A DNA stretch of 64,000 nucleotides. Origin: Durusdinium trenchii. Its lineage: Eukaryota; Sar; Dinophyceae; Suessiales; Symbiodiniaceae. Shown here one piece after another: positions 1 through 9,659 of this stretch. Each line of letters opens with the position of its first letter. The stretch's first letter is position 1. The notes below the pieces were generated by a model. The model ran no database searches and was not told the origin of the DNA. It saw only the letters and a program-made list of their open reading frames with translations. A program made the position numbers and the translations under genes. The DNA is taken from assembly GCA_963970005.1 (NCBI GenBank), contig CAXAMN010001447.1, positions 440,053 through 504,052 on the forward strand, written 5' to 3'.

Positions 1-578
1 GCGTTTTCTTGCCACAACATCCTTTCCGTTTAAACTTTCTGTTTAGAAAATCCAACATCAATGGCATGCAGTGGCACACGTCACCCCATGTTTGGCATTG
101 AGCGCTAGGCTGCTGATGGGGAAAAACCGCCAAAGTTTTGATGGTGTTGGGTTCACATGTTTTCACCAGCAACGGCAATCGGACATACAAATAAACAGAT
201 CTAAAAACTGTTTGATGCACAAGGTTTCCTGCATATCATCGCGACAAAAACAAGGGGTTCCTACACACAAAAAGAGTGCTTCACTTCCATCAACATAATA
301 CACATGTTCAACATATGTCAACATTGTTCAACACATATGTCATCATTTCTCTGTCTGCAACACACATTAATTTCAGCATATAATATCGTTCGCATCATTT
401 GACTCCTTAAAATGATCATGGCAGTGAACTTCACCACCACCTGAACAGGTCCTTCGGATTTCGCCCTCCGAGAACTGCCATCCACGGCGGCCCATGACGG
501 CCAGACCCAGGGAATGTAGGAACAGCTACGGGAAAGGGTGCTTCATACATACACCCTGGGAGTCCAGTTGACTATCCC
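1..578. other. Non-coding, no gene seen
   Basis: No open frame here resembles a protein and no RNA gene is visible. The sequence contains repeated CAACATATGT-like words at 300-345. It lies beyond the 3' end of the large minus-strand retrotransposon. Confidence 0.5.
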
Positions 579-664
579 TAGGGCTCCAAGTACCTCCTCA
601 GAAGGTATTTGCACCCTCTAAACCCACCCCAGTCCCACCTTCTGAGAAGGTACTTGGAGCCCTA
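579..664. repeat. Foldback element, 28-bp arms
   Basis: Bases 579-606 (TAGGGCTCCAAGTACCT then CTCAGAAGGT) are the reverse complement of 637-664 with one mismatch, so the 86 bp can fold into a hairpin with a loop of about 30 bases. The word GGGCTCCA also heads the arms of another foldback at 62818-62927, and ACCTTCTCAG recurs in the arms at 58077-58154. This suggests a related family of small palindromic repeats, probably non-autonomous mobile sequences. The remaining 665-1158 shows nothing I can name. Confidence 0.75.
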
Positions 665-1158
665 AGGTATAAAAAGAACGGTCTGACGAACGGTGAGAGT
701 TCGGATCGGAACGGACCAAGGACGACACCTGGTGAGTCAGTCGATTTTTCCGTCGAAGTGGAGGTGTTGGTGGTCGACATGGTGCCCACAAAACGGTCAC
801 TCCTGTCACTCCAACTGAGGTCCCAAGCGGGATGCCGGGACCTGAGGTCTCAGGTCTGTGGCGCACGGTTCCAAGGATGTCCAAATGCAGGTGACTAATG
901 TAGACTCATTATTGAACCCTCCCCATTTGGATGAACGGACTTGCGGACTGTCTGTGTCAGGCGCGCACCCACACACTCCCTTGTTACGTTTTGTAACGGG
1001 TTGTGGTGGACATGATCTGTGAGACCAATCGTGAACTACATGACCCTCATTCTCTGTACACTACGAAGCGAAATGCAGGGCATCGGCGGAGGGAAATGTG
1101 CAAAAGTTCGTTCGATGGGTGCTCAAGTGAATTGGTACAAATTAGCAGGTCAAGTGAC

Positions 1159-2158
1159 CTAATTAGGGCCAGGGTGCGTTACTAAGTCGAAGCTCTTCTT
1201 TCGAAAGAGGTAGTATCGGATATGTTGTGTAAACTTCTCCCGCTTGCTTGTTGTGATTTCTGGCCAATCCGGCCAGGGTGGAGATTCGTCTGTTACGGAA
1301 ATTGGAAGGGGCAAAATCCCATTGTGAAACGGTGGATTGTGGGAAATTGTGAGAATAAGATCTTGCATATATTGGTATGTGGCAATGGGATTGGGGAGCT
1401 TAGGGCGTCTTGAGACACCCGATTCATGATACCGAGAAAAACCTAATCGTGTTAGACTGGAAGCTCCTTGCAATTGGGAGGATTTTGGTTCTGGAGAATG
1501 TCTGGATATGTTTGATTATTAAACGAAATGTCTCGGCTATAGAACACGGACAGATTTAAGCTTGGTTGGCTGCAAAGAGGTCTTTGGATCATTGTACTCT
1601 AGTATTTCGTTGGAGCTCTCATTCGAAACTCGGATTGGCAAGAGACGTCCAGCCCATAACATAAACGAAACTGTCAGTTCCGTCCACGAGATACCCGGGT
1701 CCTTGGGCATCGGGGCCGCTGTTTCTGCTGGCCATTGGATTAGGTTACAAAAACTCCAGACTAGTCTGGCGTAGTTACAACCCCATGGACATGACCAGAA
1801 GACGACTTGATGTGGTTCAGCGGGCATTTCGTATAGATTACGTGCAGCTGGCCAATCTCGCAGTTGTGCTAGACGTACGGCAAATGATAGCGTTAAAATC
1901 ATCTGCTCTGGAGTGTCGGGTCTACTGGCTGGGGTCTGCGTCTCGTCAGTCCCTGTCGAGCTTAGTCATTCTTTCACATGACAAATCAAGAATGTATTTA
2001 TAGATTGCAGTAAGCTGGTCTTTTTGACTGTCGTAATACTGTTTAACAGTATCACAGGTTGAAATAAATTCAGGGAGATCTGCAGTACATGTTCGTACTG
2101 CCTTCATCTGCAAGCGTGTTTCCAAGAATGTGGTAGGCTTCAGTGTACGAATGTGCAT
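1159..2158 (-). CDS. C-terminal domain after RNase H (broken)
   Basis: Three open stretches continue the retrotransposon polyprotein beyond RNase H. They run 2158-1946, starting near the LADE of RNase H after a single frame change, then 1902-1537, then 1473-1159. The last two are in the same frame, but stops (one TAG, two TAA) interrupt them between 1475 and 1540. The middle piece contains SWTELTVSFMLWAGRLLP, which lines up with SYVELAVVFFLQGFRLPS in the second LINE of this window (26.6-27.8 kb). So this is a real, shared domain of these elements rather than UTR. The third piece has basic R/P-rich sequence (RRPKLPNP) and W/P-rich sequence. I do not recognise a known fold or activity. Confidence 0.6.
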
Positions 2159-2645
2159 TATCGATCTGCAGGTGGGACTTAATTTTGAACACGTGGAATC
2201 TTGATCGGTCCCAAACTTGACATAATCTAATGATTAAATCCCAATGATCTCGCTTATGTGGGGATTCGTGTATTGTGTCTGCGTCGATGTGTGCAATGAC
2301 ATTGACTACAAACTGTGAGTCTGTGTAAAAGGAGACTTGCGCTGGTTCCTGCGACAGGCTCGCTTGTTCGGCACCAATCAACATGGCGAAAAGCTCTGCG
2401 CGATTAATGGTTTGTGCCCCGGGACAATGGCCTGTTGCCAGGACTTTATAGTCACTCCTTCTGAGACGATGAGGGACACCGTGTGCGGTGGATGACTGCC
2501 CAGGCGGCACGGGCAACAAATGGGCTTTTAGGATTAAAACATGATCCATCTGTATATATCGTGTCATCACGACCAGACTCAATCTGCGTGTTGACCTGGA
2601 TGGTGTGGTGACGAAGATGCATGGCTTGTCGCACCAAATCCACAT
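2070..2645 (-). CDS. RNase H domain of the LINE
   Basis: This frame carries the main part of a ribonuclease H domain, which degrades the RNA strand of RNA-DNA hybrids during reverse transcription. Visible catalytic landmarks are the glutamate in INRAELF, the aspartate in FYTDSQF (codon 2319-2321) and the terminal aspartate in GNTLADE. The first catalytic aspartate, in YTDGSCF, is in the preceding reverse-transcriptase frame, which runs on to 2452. A frame change near 2470 therefore splits the domain, although all four acidic positions survive. The last ten residues (after LADE) are out of frame; the true continuation is in the 2158-1946 frame. The ATG of this open frame, at 2645, lies in shadow sequence and is not a real start. 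Confidence 0.85.
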   Translation of the reverse strand: MWIWCDKPCIFVTTPSRSTRRLSLVVMTRYIQMDHVLILKAHLLPVPPGQSSTAHGVPHRLRRSDYKVLATGHCPGAQTINRAELFAMLIGAEQASLSQEPAQVSFYTDSQFVVNVIAHIDADTIHESPHKRDHWDLIIRLCQVWDRSRFHVFKIKSHLQIDNAHSYTEAYHILGNTLADEGSTNMYCRSP

Positions 2646-5304
2646 CGGGTGAATGCAATGGCAGTGGGAACCAGCATAAATGTGTGTTGGCCGTCAAATA
2701 CTGAATAGCCCCCTTGTGTTGTGTTCGAATATGTTGAAAGCTGGGGCACTCAAGGAAGAAATGCTTATGAGTATCGTATTGGTTACAAAATGGGCAGTTT
2801 GGTGCCTGTTGCGCACTCCATTGTGCGATCACTCCATTGGACTGCCACCCGGCTGTCAAAGTCAAGGCCAATATTCTACGCTGTCTATCTGTAAATTGTC
2901 GAAGTATCTTATTGGTTGTCCAAGAGTCGAATGGCAAATGTGTGACACCTTTGCGGTGCGCGATTTCATTGTGGCATTGCCAGTCCCATGCGATGCGGAG
3001 TTCTTTTTTAATGGCTTTACTGGTGGTATGTGGGAGGCTAAGTCTAAGACCACCCGGGCCTAGCAGGGTGGCATTGACTGTCATTTCCCATCCTAAGCGC
3101 CGCAAATAGGAGGCCAGAGCGGTGGCAGGACCATGGACTTGTCCGTTGAATTGTCGAATTGCATGCGCAAAGCGGTGTGCGAGGTGTGGGCGGTACACAA
3201 ATAAGCGTCGAAGAGTGGTCAGGAGGTCGGACACGACGTATAGCATGGGGTCTTGGATGCGACTGGAAAGATAATGCAAGGCCACGTGGCTAGACGCCTG
3301 TTTGTGTTCCCCAACCAAAACTGTAGTGGCAGCCCGTCGTAGGTTGGTAAAGTGCTTTTCACCGATTGTCATACCTAATGCTCCGTAAAATGTTGCTGGC
3401 CAGATGGCTGTCTGTATCTTTTCGGCCCTGTCTTCTAAAATGAGGTTCAACTTACGGAGCCTATTACATTTTGCTATGGCGTTATCAATCTTGTCTCGCA
3501 ATGGGCCTAGAACAACTTGGTTTGTGTAAGAGATCATACATCCCAAATCCTGGACATGATTCTTAATCTTGAACATGAAGTCAGGTTGGAGCATGATTTG
3601 AGAGGCATCACACCAAAATTGTCGCAGGGGTTTGGAGGTAGCCCAACCCCATGACTTGCCCATATCGATCTTCATACGCAGTTCACTAACCAGGTTGAGG
3701 ATTTTGACCATGGCTCTAAATGTCTCCCTTTCGGAGGTAGACATGAACGACCAGTTGTCTGCATAGGTGAAAGGATGGACTTGCGGTGTCTTAATGACAT
3801 GGTGAAAGACGAAGCTGAGGGCTAACATTCCCACTACGGACATCGAGTCCCCTTCCGGTAGGCCGGTAGTAGAGTGAGCTGCCTCCCCGATGGCTTGGCC
3901 ACATTGAAGGACACGTGTCAGCCTACGTAATGACTTGAACCAAAAATCAGCAATGTAGTAGGGGATCCCTAACAGGTTGAAGACATATCGTACCACGCGA
4001 CGCGGGATCAGGTTAAATGCTTTCACAAGATCCATTGTCCAGCCACACCATGCCGTGCGGTGGGTACGGGCCTCTTCTATTTGGAGCATCTGCACTAAAC
4101 TTAGATCCCTGGCTGACCTGTGTGGAAGGCCACCACTTATCTCCGGCGGCCATAGGTGGGACCACTGTTTAAGCACTTGGTCGGCTATAAGTGTAGACGA
4201 AAGGCGAGCGAGGTAGCCGAGAATGGTAATGGGCCTGCCGTCTGAGATACCTTCTGGCTGGGGTTTTTTGGCAAACAGTAATGTTCTAGCCTGCATGCGT
4301 TGTGATGTATGACCATGTGACCATGTAAGGGACAAGATCCGTGAGAGGTCGACAACCATGTCCCAGGTGAGAGCTTGAAGCTCCTCTGAGTGCCATCCAT
4401 CTTCGCCTATGGCTTTAAACGGTTTCAATTTATGAATTGATTCCCATAGCTTGAGTGGGCAGTCATACTTAATGTCTAGGGTATCTTGTGTTGGGATGAT
4501 ATCATCTAAGCGCTGGAATAGGTCAGACCATGGTTCATCGGACTCCTGATCGTGTGGAGGGTCTCTAAGCCAGAATTGAGCCCAGTAGCGGTGAAAGGCG
4601 TCTGACATGGGTGCGATTGTGTATGCATGCGAATCAAATGTGACAGTCGCCTGGGCTGGGACCTGACCCTGGACCTTACCTAGAACCATGCGCGTATTAT
4701 TAACTGACATAACTTCGGCTGTGCAAGGACCAAATTGCACCCTACCTCCCACTGTGACGGGAATCGGCTGTGCGAGACGAAGTACTGTTTGGCCCTTGCT
4801 ACTGCGGCAAAGTGTGGCGTCTGTTTGATGTTTGACCGGAATATCCTGCAAGAATGGTTGGTCTTTTTGCTTAATAAATTTGTATGCCTGTGAGTTGTTG
4901 GTATGTGACATTGCGAACTCGATGGCATGCCGTTTATGGTGCCGGCGCAACTGTAACTCCTGACGTGCATAGGCATCGGCTTCGAAGCGGGTGAGTTGCA
5001 GGGCTTGCTGCAACCATTCTTCTGAAGGTGTAAGAACTGGGACGAAGGTTACGAATTCAAAGCCCAATAGCCATGCTGCCCACGAGCGACCGAAGCCTTG
5101 TGCTTGCTTGATGACGTTCCATTCGTGTTGAAGTTGTTGTACAAGTGCGTTGTTGTCAGGATGTGTTCGTAGCTTACGACAATGTTGTAGAAGGGATGCT
5201 AAGCGTCGGACTTGTCTGACTTTCTGTCTTGCCTTATAAGATGTAATTTCTGTAGGAGGTTCATATGCTGCAGTCTTATCAGGCTTCACTGTTCTAGGTG
5301 TCAC
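2452..5304 (-). CDS. LINE reverse transcriptase
   Basis: This is a 950-codon frame with a non-LTR reverse transcriptase. An N-terminal region of about 290 residues is followed by the RT fingers (EDGWHSEEL), motif A with the catalytic aspartate in MDLVKAFN (residue 425), motif B (TGLPEGDSMS) and motif C. Motif C reads YADN (3754-3765, residues 514-517) instead of the usual YADD. A C-terminal zinc finger of the type that follows many LINE RTs is visible as CPFCNQYDTHKHFFLEC. The frame runs into the start of RNase H (YTDGSCF) before a frame change. It opens with GTG at 5304, overlapping the end of the endonuclease frame by a few bases. This is probably a frame break within one ORF rather than a separate gene. 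Function is target-primed cDNA synthesis. Confidence 0.95.
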   Translation of the reverse strand: MTPRTVKPDKTAAYEPPTEITSYKARQKVRQVRRLASLLQHCRKLRTHPDNNALVQQLQHEWNVIKQAQGFGRSWAAWLLGFEFVTFVPVLTPSEEWLQQALQLTRFEADAYARQELQLRRHHKRHAIEFAMSHTNNSQAYKFIKQKDQPFLQDIPVKHQTDATLCRSSKGQTVLRLAQPIPVTVGGRVQFGPCTAEVMSVNNTRMVLGKVQGQVPAQATVTFDSHAYTIAPMSDAFHRYWAQFWLRDPPHDQESDEPWSDLFQRLDDIIPTQDTLDIKYDCPLKLWESIHKLKPFKAIGEDGWHSEELQALTWDMVVDLSRILSLTWSHGHTSQRMQARTLLFAKKPQPEGISDGRPITILGYLARLSSTLIADQVLKQWSHLWPPEISGGLPHRSARDLSLVQMLQIEEARTHRTAWCGWTMDLVKAFNLIPRRVVRYVFNLLGIPYYIADFWFKSLRRLTRVLQCGQAIGEAAHSTTGLPEGDSMSVVGMLALSFVFHHVIKTPQVHPFTYADNWSFMSTSERETFRAMVKILNLVSELRMKIDMGKSWGWATSKPLRQFWCDASQIMLQPDFMFKIKNHVQDLGCMISYTNQVVLGPLRDKIDNAIAKCNRLRKLNLILEDRAEKIQTAIWPATFYGALGMTIGEKHFTNLRRAATTVLVGEHKQASSHVALHYLSSRIQDPMLYVVSDLLTTLRRLFVYRPHLAHRFAHAIRQFNGQVHGPATALASYLRRLGWEMTVNATLLGPGGLRLSLPHTTSKAIKKELRIAWDWQCHNEIAHRKGVTHLPFDSWTTNKILRQFTDRQRRILALTLTAGWQSNGVIAQWSAQQAPNCPFCNQYDTHKHFFLECPSFQHIRTQHKGAIQYLTANTHLCWFPLPLHSPDVDLVRQAMHLRHHTIQVNTQIESGRDDTIYTDGSCFNPKSPFVARAAWAVIHRTRCPSSSQKE

Positions 5305-6797
5305 ATATGTGACATAACGTGTAGGCCTACATCTGCCATAATATTTTTTACCCAGCGTGGGTCGTGGAAAGTGAAGAGGGTCTTGTATGTGTTGTTCTCT
5401 AATGGTACTGCCGCTTCAACCCCCTTGGACCAGTTTGCAAAGGCTGCGTTGATGTCATCTTCTGTGTCAAGGTTCAACTTAGGTTGACTGCGAGTTCTCA
5501 CCCTGGCATAATGCTTGGAAAGAATTTCTCCTTTAAGAGGAATCTCTCCGCAACTCTGTGGCATGAACCAATTCCTCAACATGTTTTGGGTGCCTGGGAC
5601 CCGGAAACGAATGGACAGAGGGCTATGATCCGGAAAAACATTAGCTTCTCCGACCCAAATATCCTGTATCCATGGGACCAGGGGTTCATGGATGATGAAA
5701 CTGTCATTACGTGTGCTGTTACGGCAGGTAGGCGGGAGTTGCTTATTGAAGGTCATTTGTGCCAGATGGAATGCCTCTTGACATCGAATATTCTGAAATG
5801 CACGATAAGCTGGAAAATCTCCGACCGGGTTGTTGAAATCTGCTGCAACAAGAAAGGGTAGATCCGTGGCTGAACATATCTGGTATATTTCTGCTAGCAG
5901 ATAGTCGCTCTTAGATTTTGCTTCGTGTGTTTTGCCTGCGAAAAAGTATGCTGTGATCAGCAGTACCTCAACATGTCCAATGACAACTATCTGTTGGGAA
6001 ACCCGTAATGTTTCTTCCAACCATGCGGGTAAGCAAATTCTGGGGCGTCTGTGGGGAATGCGAAACAAAGAAGCAGTGCCTAAAGCCGCCCCCCGTTTTG
6101 CATTATCGTGAAAAAAGGGGTTGCTTAATTGTCGTTGACTTGGTACAGGCGGCCCCCATGAGATACGATAATTGGTTGTTTTTAGGAACCGTGTGAATTC
6201 CGTCTGGACGGCTGATGTAGCTGATGTTTCAGCTAGTGAAATACAATCCGAATTCAAATTAACAATATCTTCGTGTCTTTCTGGTATACTTGTAGGATTG
6301 AGGATTGTAAAAACAATCTCTTGTGCCTGGTTGCCTGGTCCCGGATTGGAAGCTTCACCAACACGGCAACCATGAAGAATATTAAAATCATCTTGATGGG
6401 AAATGCTTAAAAACATCTGGAAATGTCTGTGGTGTCGTGGTACGTTTTCAATGTCAAACGAACCCTCCGCGCGAGACCGTCTGAATGGCTTCTCTAGCAA
6501 AAGCATGGTCTTTTTCCGGAACGGGTCTGCTTCGAGATTCGAACCTGGCAGTAGAGTGCATGAATTATACTGGTGACTGCTACGAGTTGGAAAAGCAACA
6601 CAGGTGCAGGAGATGAAGTGTCGGCAAAAGCGCAAGGCATTCCGCGTTGCGAACTTTGCAAAAGACATCTCAAAGGCATTGCACCAACTCGGCATAAATT
6701 GACTTGCCACTGTGGTACTCGCTCTCTGTTCTGGTGTTGGACTGAGACGAGTAACAATGGAGCGGCAGGGATGGCTGTTAGACAGGCTATTGCTCAA
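5301..6797 (-). CDS. Zinc-finger leader, NPGP motif and AP-type endonuclease
   Basis: This is the first part of the second unit of the LINE. The frame stays open upstream of 6797 (a TTG codon) and there shows a Cys-x2-Cys pair (RCGHC) with a following His/Cys, so a short zinc finger is possible. GEASNPGP lies at residues 147-154 (6336-6359), just before the endonuclease. The endonuclease/exonuclease/phosphatase fold starts at TILNPTS and shows the metal-binding glutamate in LAETSA (E190), ADFNNP (D320) and the catalytic pair FPDHSPLS (D390, H391). In LINEs this enzyme nicks the target DNA to prime reverse transcription. The domain reaches about residue 400. The rest links to the reverse transcriptase, which continues in another frame from 5304. 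Confidence 0.85.
   Translation of the reverse strand: MSNSLSNSHPCRSIVTRLSPTPEQRASTTVASQFMPSWCNAFEMSFAKFATRNALRFCRHFISCTCVAFPTRSSHQYNSCTLLPGSNLEADPFRKKTMLLLEKPFRRSRAEGSFDIENVPRHHRHFQMFLSISHQDDFNILHGCRVGEASNPGPGNQAQEIVFTILNPTSIPERHEDIVNLNSDCISLAETSATSAVQTEFTRFLKTTNYRISWGPPVPSQRQLSNPFFHDNAKRGAALGTASLFRIPHRRPRICLPAWLEETLRVSQQIVVIGHVEVLLITAYFFAGKTHEAKSKSDYLLAEIYQICSATDLPFLVAADFNNPVGDFPAYRAFQNIRCQEAFHLAQMTFNKQLPPTCRNSTRNDSFIIHEPLVPWIQDIWVGEANVFPDHSPLSIRFRVPGTQNMLRNWFMPQSCGEIPLKGEILSKHYARVRTRSQPKLNLDTEDDINAAFANWSKGVEAAVPLENNTYKTLFTFHDPRWVKNIMADVGLHVMSHM
6336..6359 (-). other. 2A-like NPGP motif
   Basis: The codons read GEASNPGP. Ribosome-skipping 2A peptides end in D(V/I)ExNPGP, with skipping between the G and the final P. 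Here the glutamate is one residue too far from the asparagine and the upstream aspartate is absent, so skipping is uncertain. Its position between the zinc-finger leader and the endonuclease is where some LINEs carry 2A sequences. Confidence 0.4.
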
Positions 6798-6829
6798 TTT
6801 ACGGCTGCAATGTCCGCATCTAATGAGTG

Positions 6830-7670
6830 TTAGCCTTCCATGTCTTCGTCCCTCTCTCCACGTTTCCTGGATGTGCCAGTGAGGAGTGCCTTCAAGGATT
6901 CGAAGTCCTCTTTGAATCCGCGCTGAAGTACTTCCTGAGTTTGGCCTAGTGCAGCGGTGAGAGTCGTTTGGAAGGATGTCTTAACCTCCGTTACTTCCTT
7001 TCGAACTGCAGCAAACTCATGATGTACCTCTTGCGGAGGCCTGCGGTGTCCTTATTCTGTTGGTGGACTGCCTTTTCCAAAGCCGAGATTTGATGCTTCA
7101 TCGTGTCGATCTCACGCTGTTGCTCCTGGTGTCCACTCTCACTGCTACGTGTGGTATCTGACTTGCTTGATGCAGAGCTAGCGTTGGTGACTGAGGGTGA
7201 AGGCCACCAAGGGTCATTTGACCACATGTTCTCTCTAGCCTGTGCCCAGGGATCTGACACCGTCAGTGGATCGATCGGCTCGGGTCCTTTGCGGTCTGTC
7301 TTCCACGTTCTTCTGGTCTTGGCGGCTTGACTGGATGCCGCCAGGACAGTCTGATGATTCTTGCTGTGCTTGGAATCAAGAGGCTTTAGCATAATCGCAT
7401 TTCTCTTCCACGTGAGGTGCTGTCTTTCGATCTTCTCTTGTCCAATCAGGAGCCATGTAGAAGAGCTGAGTGCTCGGAGAGGCTTGGCCGGAAGTTTTTC
7501 TAATGCGATCCAGGCCTGAATATCTTCTGCGGTGACCCCTTCAGGGAGTGGAGACACTTTATAAAGATATTCACCTGCGAACTGCTGTGGTTTGGCTTCT
7601 CCTGGTTTGAGAGTGTGCCAAGCTGCATCGAAATCCTTGGCCCATTTTTGGAAGACCTAACTACCCCCAA
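6830..7670 (-). CDS. Coiled-coil C-terminus of the LINE's first ORF
   Basis: The open frame 7557-6991 really begins earlier: in the same frame, protein-like sequence (FQKWAKDFDAAW, KPQQFAGEYLYKV) reads back to about 7660, where a run of five G marks a frame break from the preceding region. After a second break near 7030 the protein continues as EVHHEFAAVRKEVTEVKTSF and runs to a TAA at 6830-6832, ending in charged residues (KRGERDEDMEG). Gln/Glu/Lys-rich heptad-like sequence spans the second break. It suggests a coiled coil, as found in the RNA-binding ORF1 proteins of LINEs, where it drives multimerisation. No RNA-recognition motif or CCHC knuckle is visible, so an ORF1p-like role is an inference from position and the coiled coil. 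Confidence 0.6.
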
Positions 7671-9659
7671 GGCACAATCGAGCTTGTCAGTCTGTGCACG
7701 TGCCTCTTCATTGTTGCTTGCATTGGTCCAGACAATGTTGAATCTCGAATCGGCCAGCGTTGAATGCTCACTCTTGGGGGTGATATAGATGCCATCGGTC
7801 CCAGAGCGCTTCAAGACCTGAGTAAGCATGGATGCGAGAATACGAGCATAAAAGCAAAAACTGTCTGCCTCAGTTGGATCCGTTGCCTGGCGGTTTGCCC
7901 TCCAACTTCTACCGACAGGTGCTCCTGCGATTGCTTCTGATGGAACGATCTGAAGTGCTTTGAACACAGTTTGAATGGGAGATTCGATCAAGTGTGTCCA
8001 GGTCTCTTCAGTGCATTCAAGCCTCCACACAACAAACATTGCCTTAGTGGACTCAGAGACTTTGGCTCGGGAAACCTTCTGTTGGATAGGGTTCTTGCCT
8101 ATCGAGTGACAGCAGGCAGCGATGATAATCTTCTCATCTGAGCGGGTACGATCCTGCAGGTTTAATCGATTGCAAGATGGATCACGCAGTGGACATTGTG
8201 TGCCGGGCACAATTGCCAAAATCTCATCAGGCGGGGACTCTCTTGTTTTCTTGGCAAAAGCGACAATGTCAGCAGCCTCAACGAAGGCGATTCCCGGTTC
8301 CTGTGGGCCGACTTTTGTCTGCATTTTGACTTCAGAATCATCTGCCCGACAAAATGTGCCTGGTTCAATGGTTAAATCTGCTGGATTTAGCGAGGACGGC
8401 TCAACACCAAAGTTTTTCCATAGTGTGCGAACCTTTTTCCCACGGTCAGCTTCCAGGTCGTGTCTATCAGGCAATTTGGTACGAGTCTGCTGTGACAGGA
8501 GTGCACATTGCTGAGTAAATGCTTCTTCCTCTGGCAGGGCCAGAACATGTCTGAGTCTGGCAGCCCCGGCCTCCTGATACAACTGAATCACGAATTGCCT
8601 TGTGTCGATCGGATCGAATCCTAATTGGAGAAGTCTTGCTGTGAAATCTTCTTTCAATTTAACCACTGCTTCGGCTTTAGAACCCCCGCCTTCGAGTTGG
8701 AACACCAAATGGATGGTTTGCGGTCTCTGGGCTGTCTGGTCAGTCTGAAGGTAGTGTTGCAGTTTCCACTCCGGGTTCGTTCTCTGGCCTCGGATAATAG
8801 TGCGAAGTTCACCACCTGAACCGAAAAAACGGGCAGCACGGGACCATGCATTGGCGAACACTCCCGACACAGTTGTGGTCGATATCTTACCTTCCCAAAT
8901 GATGCTGTCCCAAAGTTTGACCCGGATCGAAGATCCATCTGTGGCGCACCTAACTTCTTGTTCCAGGAGCCTGATGGTCAAACGTGTCGTCAAAACATTG
9001 AGTAGTGCCTGCAAGGTCACCCCTGATGCGTTTCGGCACCTTTGAAGACTCAGTTGCACATGTTTAGGACTGGTAATACCGCTGCCTGGATGGGTGTCTA
9101 AGACTGTTTTCCAACCCAATGCCCGAATGATGTCGCTCCAGCCCAAAATGGTAAACTGGTGCAGTAGCCACAGGGCATGATGCATGGACGTGTCATTTGT
9201 GGCTTTATCCATGTCGAGTACCCACGGTTGCTGCATCATTTTGGAGTGATCGACCTCCACCGGGCCAACCTCTGGCACAACAAACATCACATCTGGCGGT
9301 TCCAGTTCCAGGCCAAGAGTCCATCCTAAATGGTCTTGTCCAATCAATATTTGTTGAAAGTGCGGATTCAGAGCATCAATGACTTCCCCAATGTTTTCAA
9401 CCTTGTTTCTGGTTAGCACAAATGGGCCACTCGGTGTGAGAATGCTAATGTAGTCTGAGGATCTACTGGTGAACATGTGCTCTTCGAGTGACAGTGGCCC
9501 CATGTCAAAGTTGATGATTTGCATACCGTCAGGCGGGGTTGTATCGTCAATGAGCAACGGAACTACTACCTTGGTATCCCCCCTTGGTTGCCACGTGGGC
9601 ATTGACTGGCAAACGGTAGAGCTGTCGCAAGATTTCAAGGACCTTGACTTCTTTGGCAA
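7500..9659 (-). CDS. Unassigned large region of the LINE first ORF
   Basis: About 660 residues of good protein-like sequence that I cannot match to a family. The genuine reading starts near 9580, at DTKVVVPLL, just after a run of six C on the plus strand where the previous frame breaks. It ends near 7670 where the next break occurs, so the first 25 and last 50 codons of this open frame are shadows. The sequence has mixed alpha/beta character, with hydrophobic patterns such as HHALWLLHQFTILGWSDII. A later Cys/Arg-rich segment (TQCPLRDPSCNRLNL) is followed by more basic sequence. Lying between the methyltransferase and the coiled coil, it may bind nucleic acid, but nothing in the sequence proves that. 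Confidence 0.55.
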   Translation of the reverse strand: MPKKSRSLKSCDSSTVCQSMPTWQPRGDTKVVVPLLIDDTTPPDGMQIINFDMGPLSLEEHMFTSRSSDYISILTPSGPFVLTRNKVENIGEVIDALNPHFQQILIGQDHLGWTLGLELEPPDVMFVVPEVGPVEVDHSKMMQQPWVLDMDKATNDTSMHHALWLLHQFTILGWSDIIRALGWKTVLDTHPGSGITSPKHVQLSLQRCRNASGVTLQALLNVLTTRLTIRLLEQEVRCATDGSSIRVKLWDSIIWEGKISTTTVSGVFANAWSRAARFFGSGGELRTIIRGQRTNPEWKLQHYLQTDQTAQRPQTIHLVFQLEGGGSKAEAVVKLKEDFTARLLQLGFDPIDTRQFVIQLYQEAGAARLRHVLALPEEEAFTQQCALLSQQTRTKLPDRHDLEADRGKKVRTLWKNFGVEPSSLNPADLTIEPGTFCRADDSEVKMQTKVGPQEPGIAFVEAADIVAFAKKTRESPPDEILAIVPGTQCPLRDPSCNRLNLQDRTRSDEKIIIAACCHSIGKNPIQQKVSRAKVSESTKAMFVVWRLECTEETWTHLIESPIQTVFKALQIVPSEAIAGAPVGRSWRANRQATDPTEADSFCFYARILASMLTQVLKRSGTDGIYITPKSEHSTLADSRFNIVWTNASNNEEARAQTDKLDCALGVVRSSKNGPRISMQLGTLSNQEKPNHSSSQVNIFIKCLHSLKGSPQKIFRPGSH

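Noticed and set aside
5301-5304. Separate gene start for the reverse transcriptase by stop-start overlap
   Set aside because: The overlap is a GTG within a region where protein sequence continues across frames; a frame break in one ORF is the simpler reading.
8122-8514. 130-codon plus-strand frame inside the LINE, and similar plus-strand frames at 2680-3063, 5484-5861 and 9469-9798
   Set aside because: They lie opposite protein-like minus-strand sequence and have no domain character.
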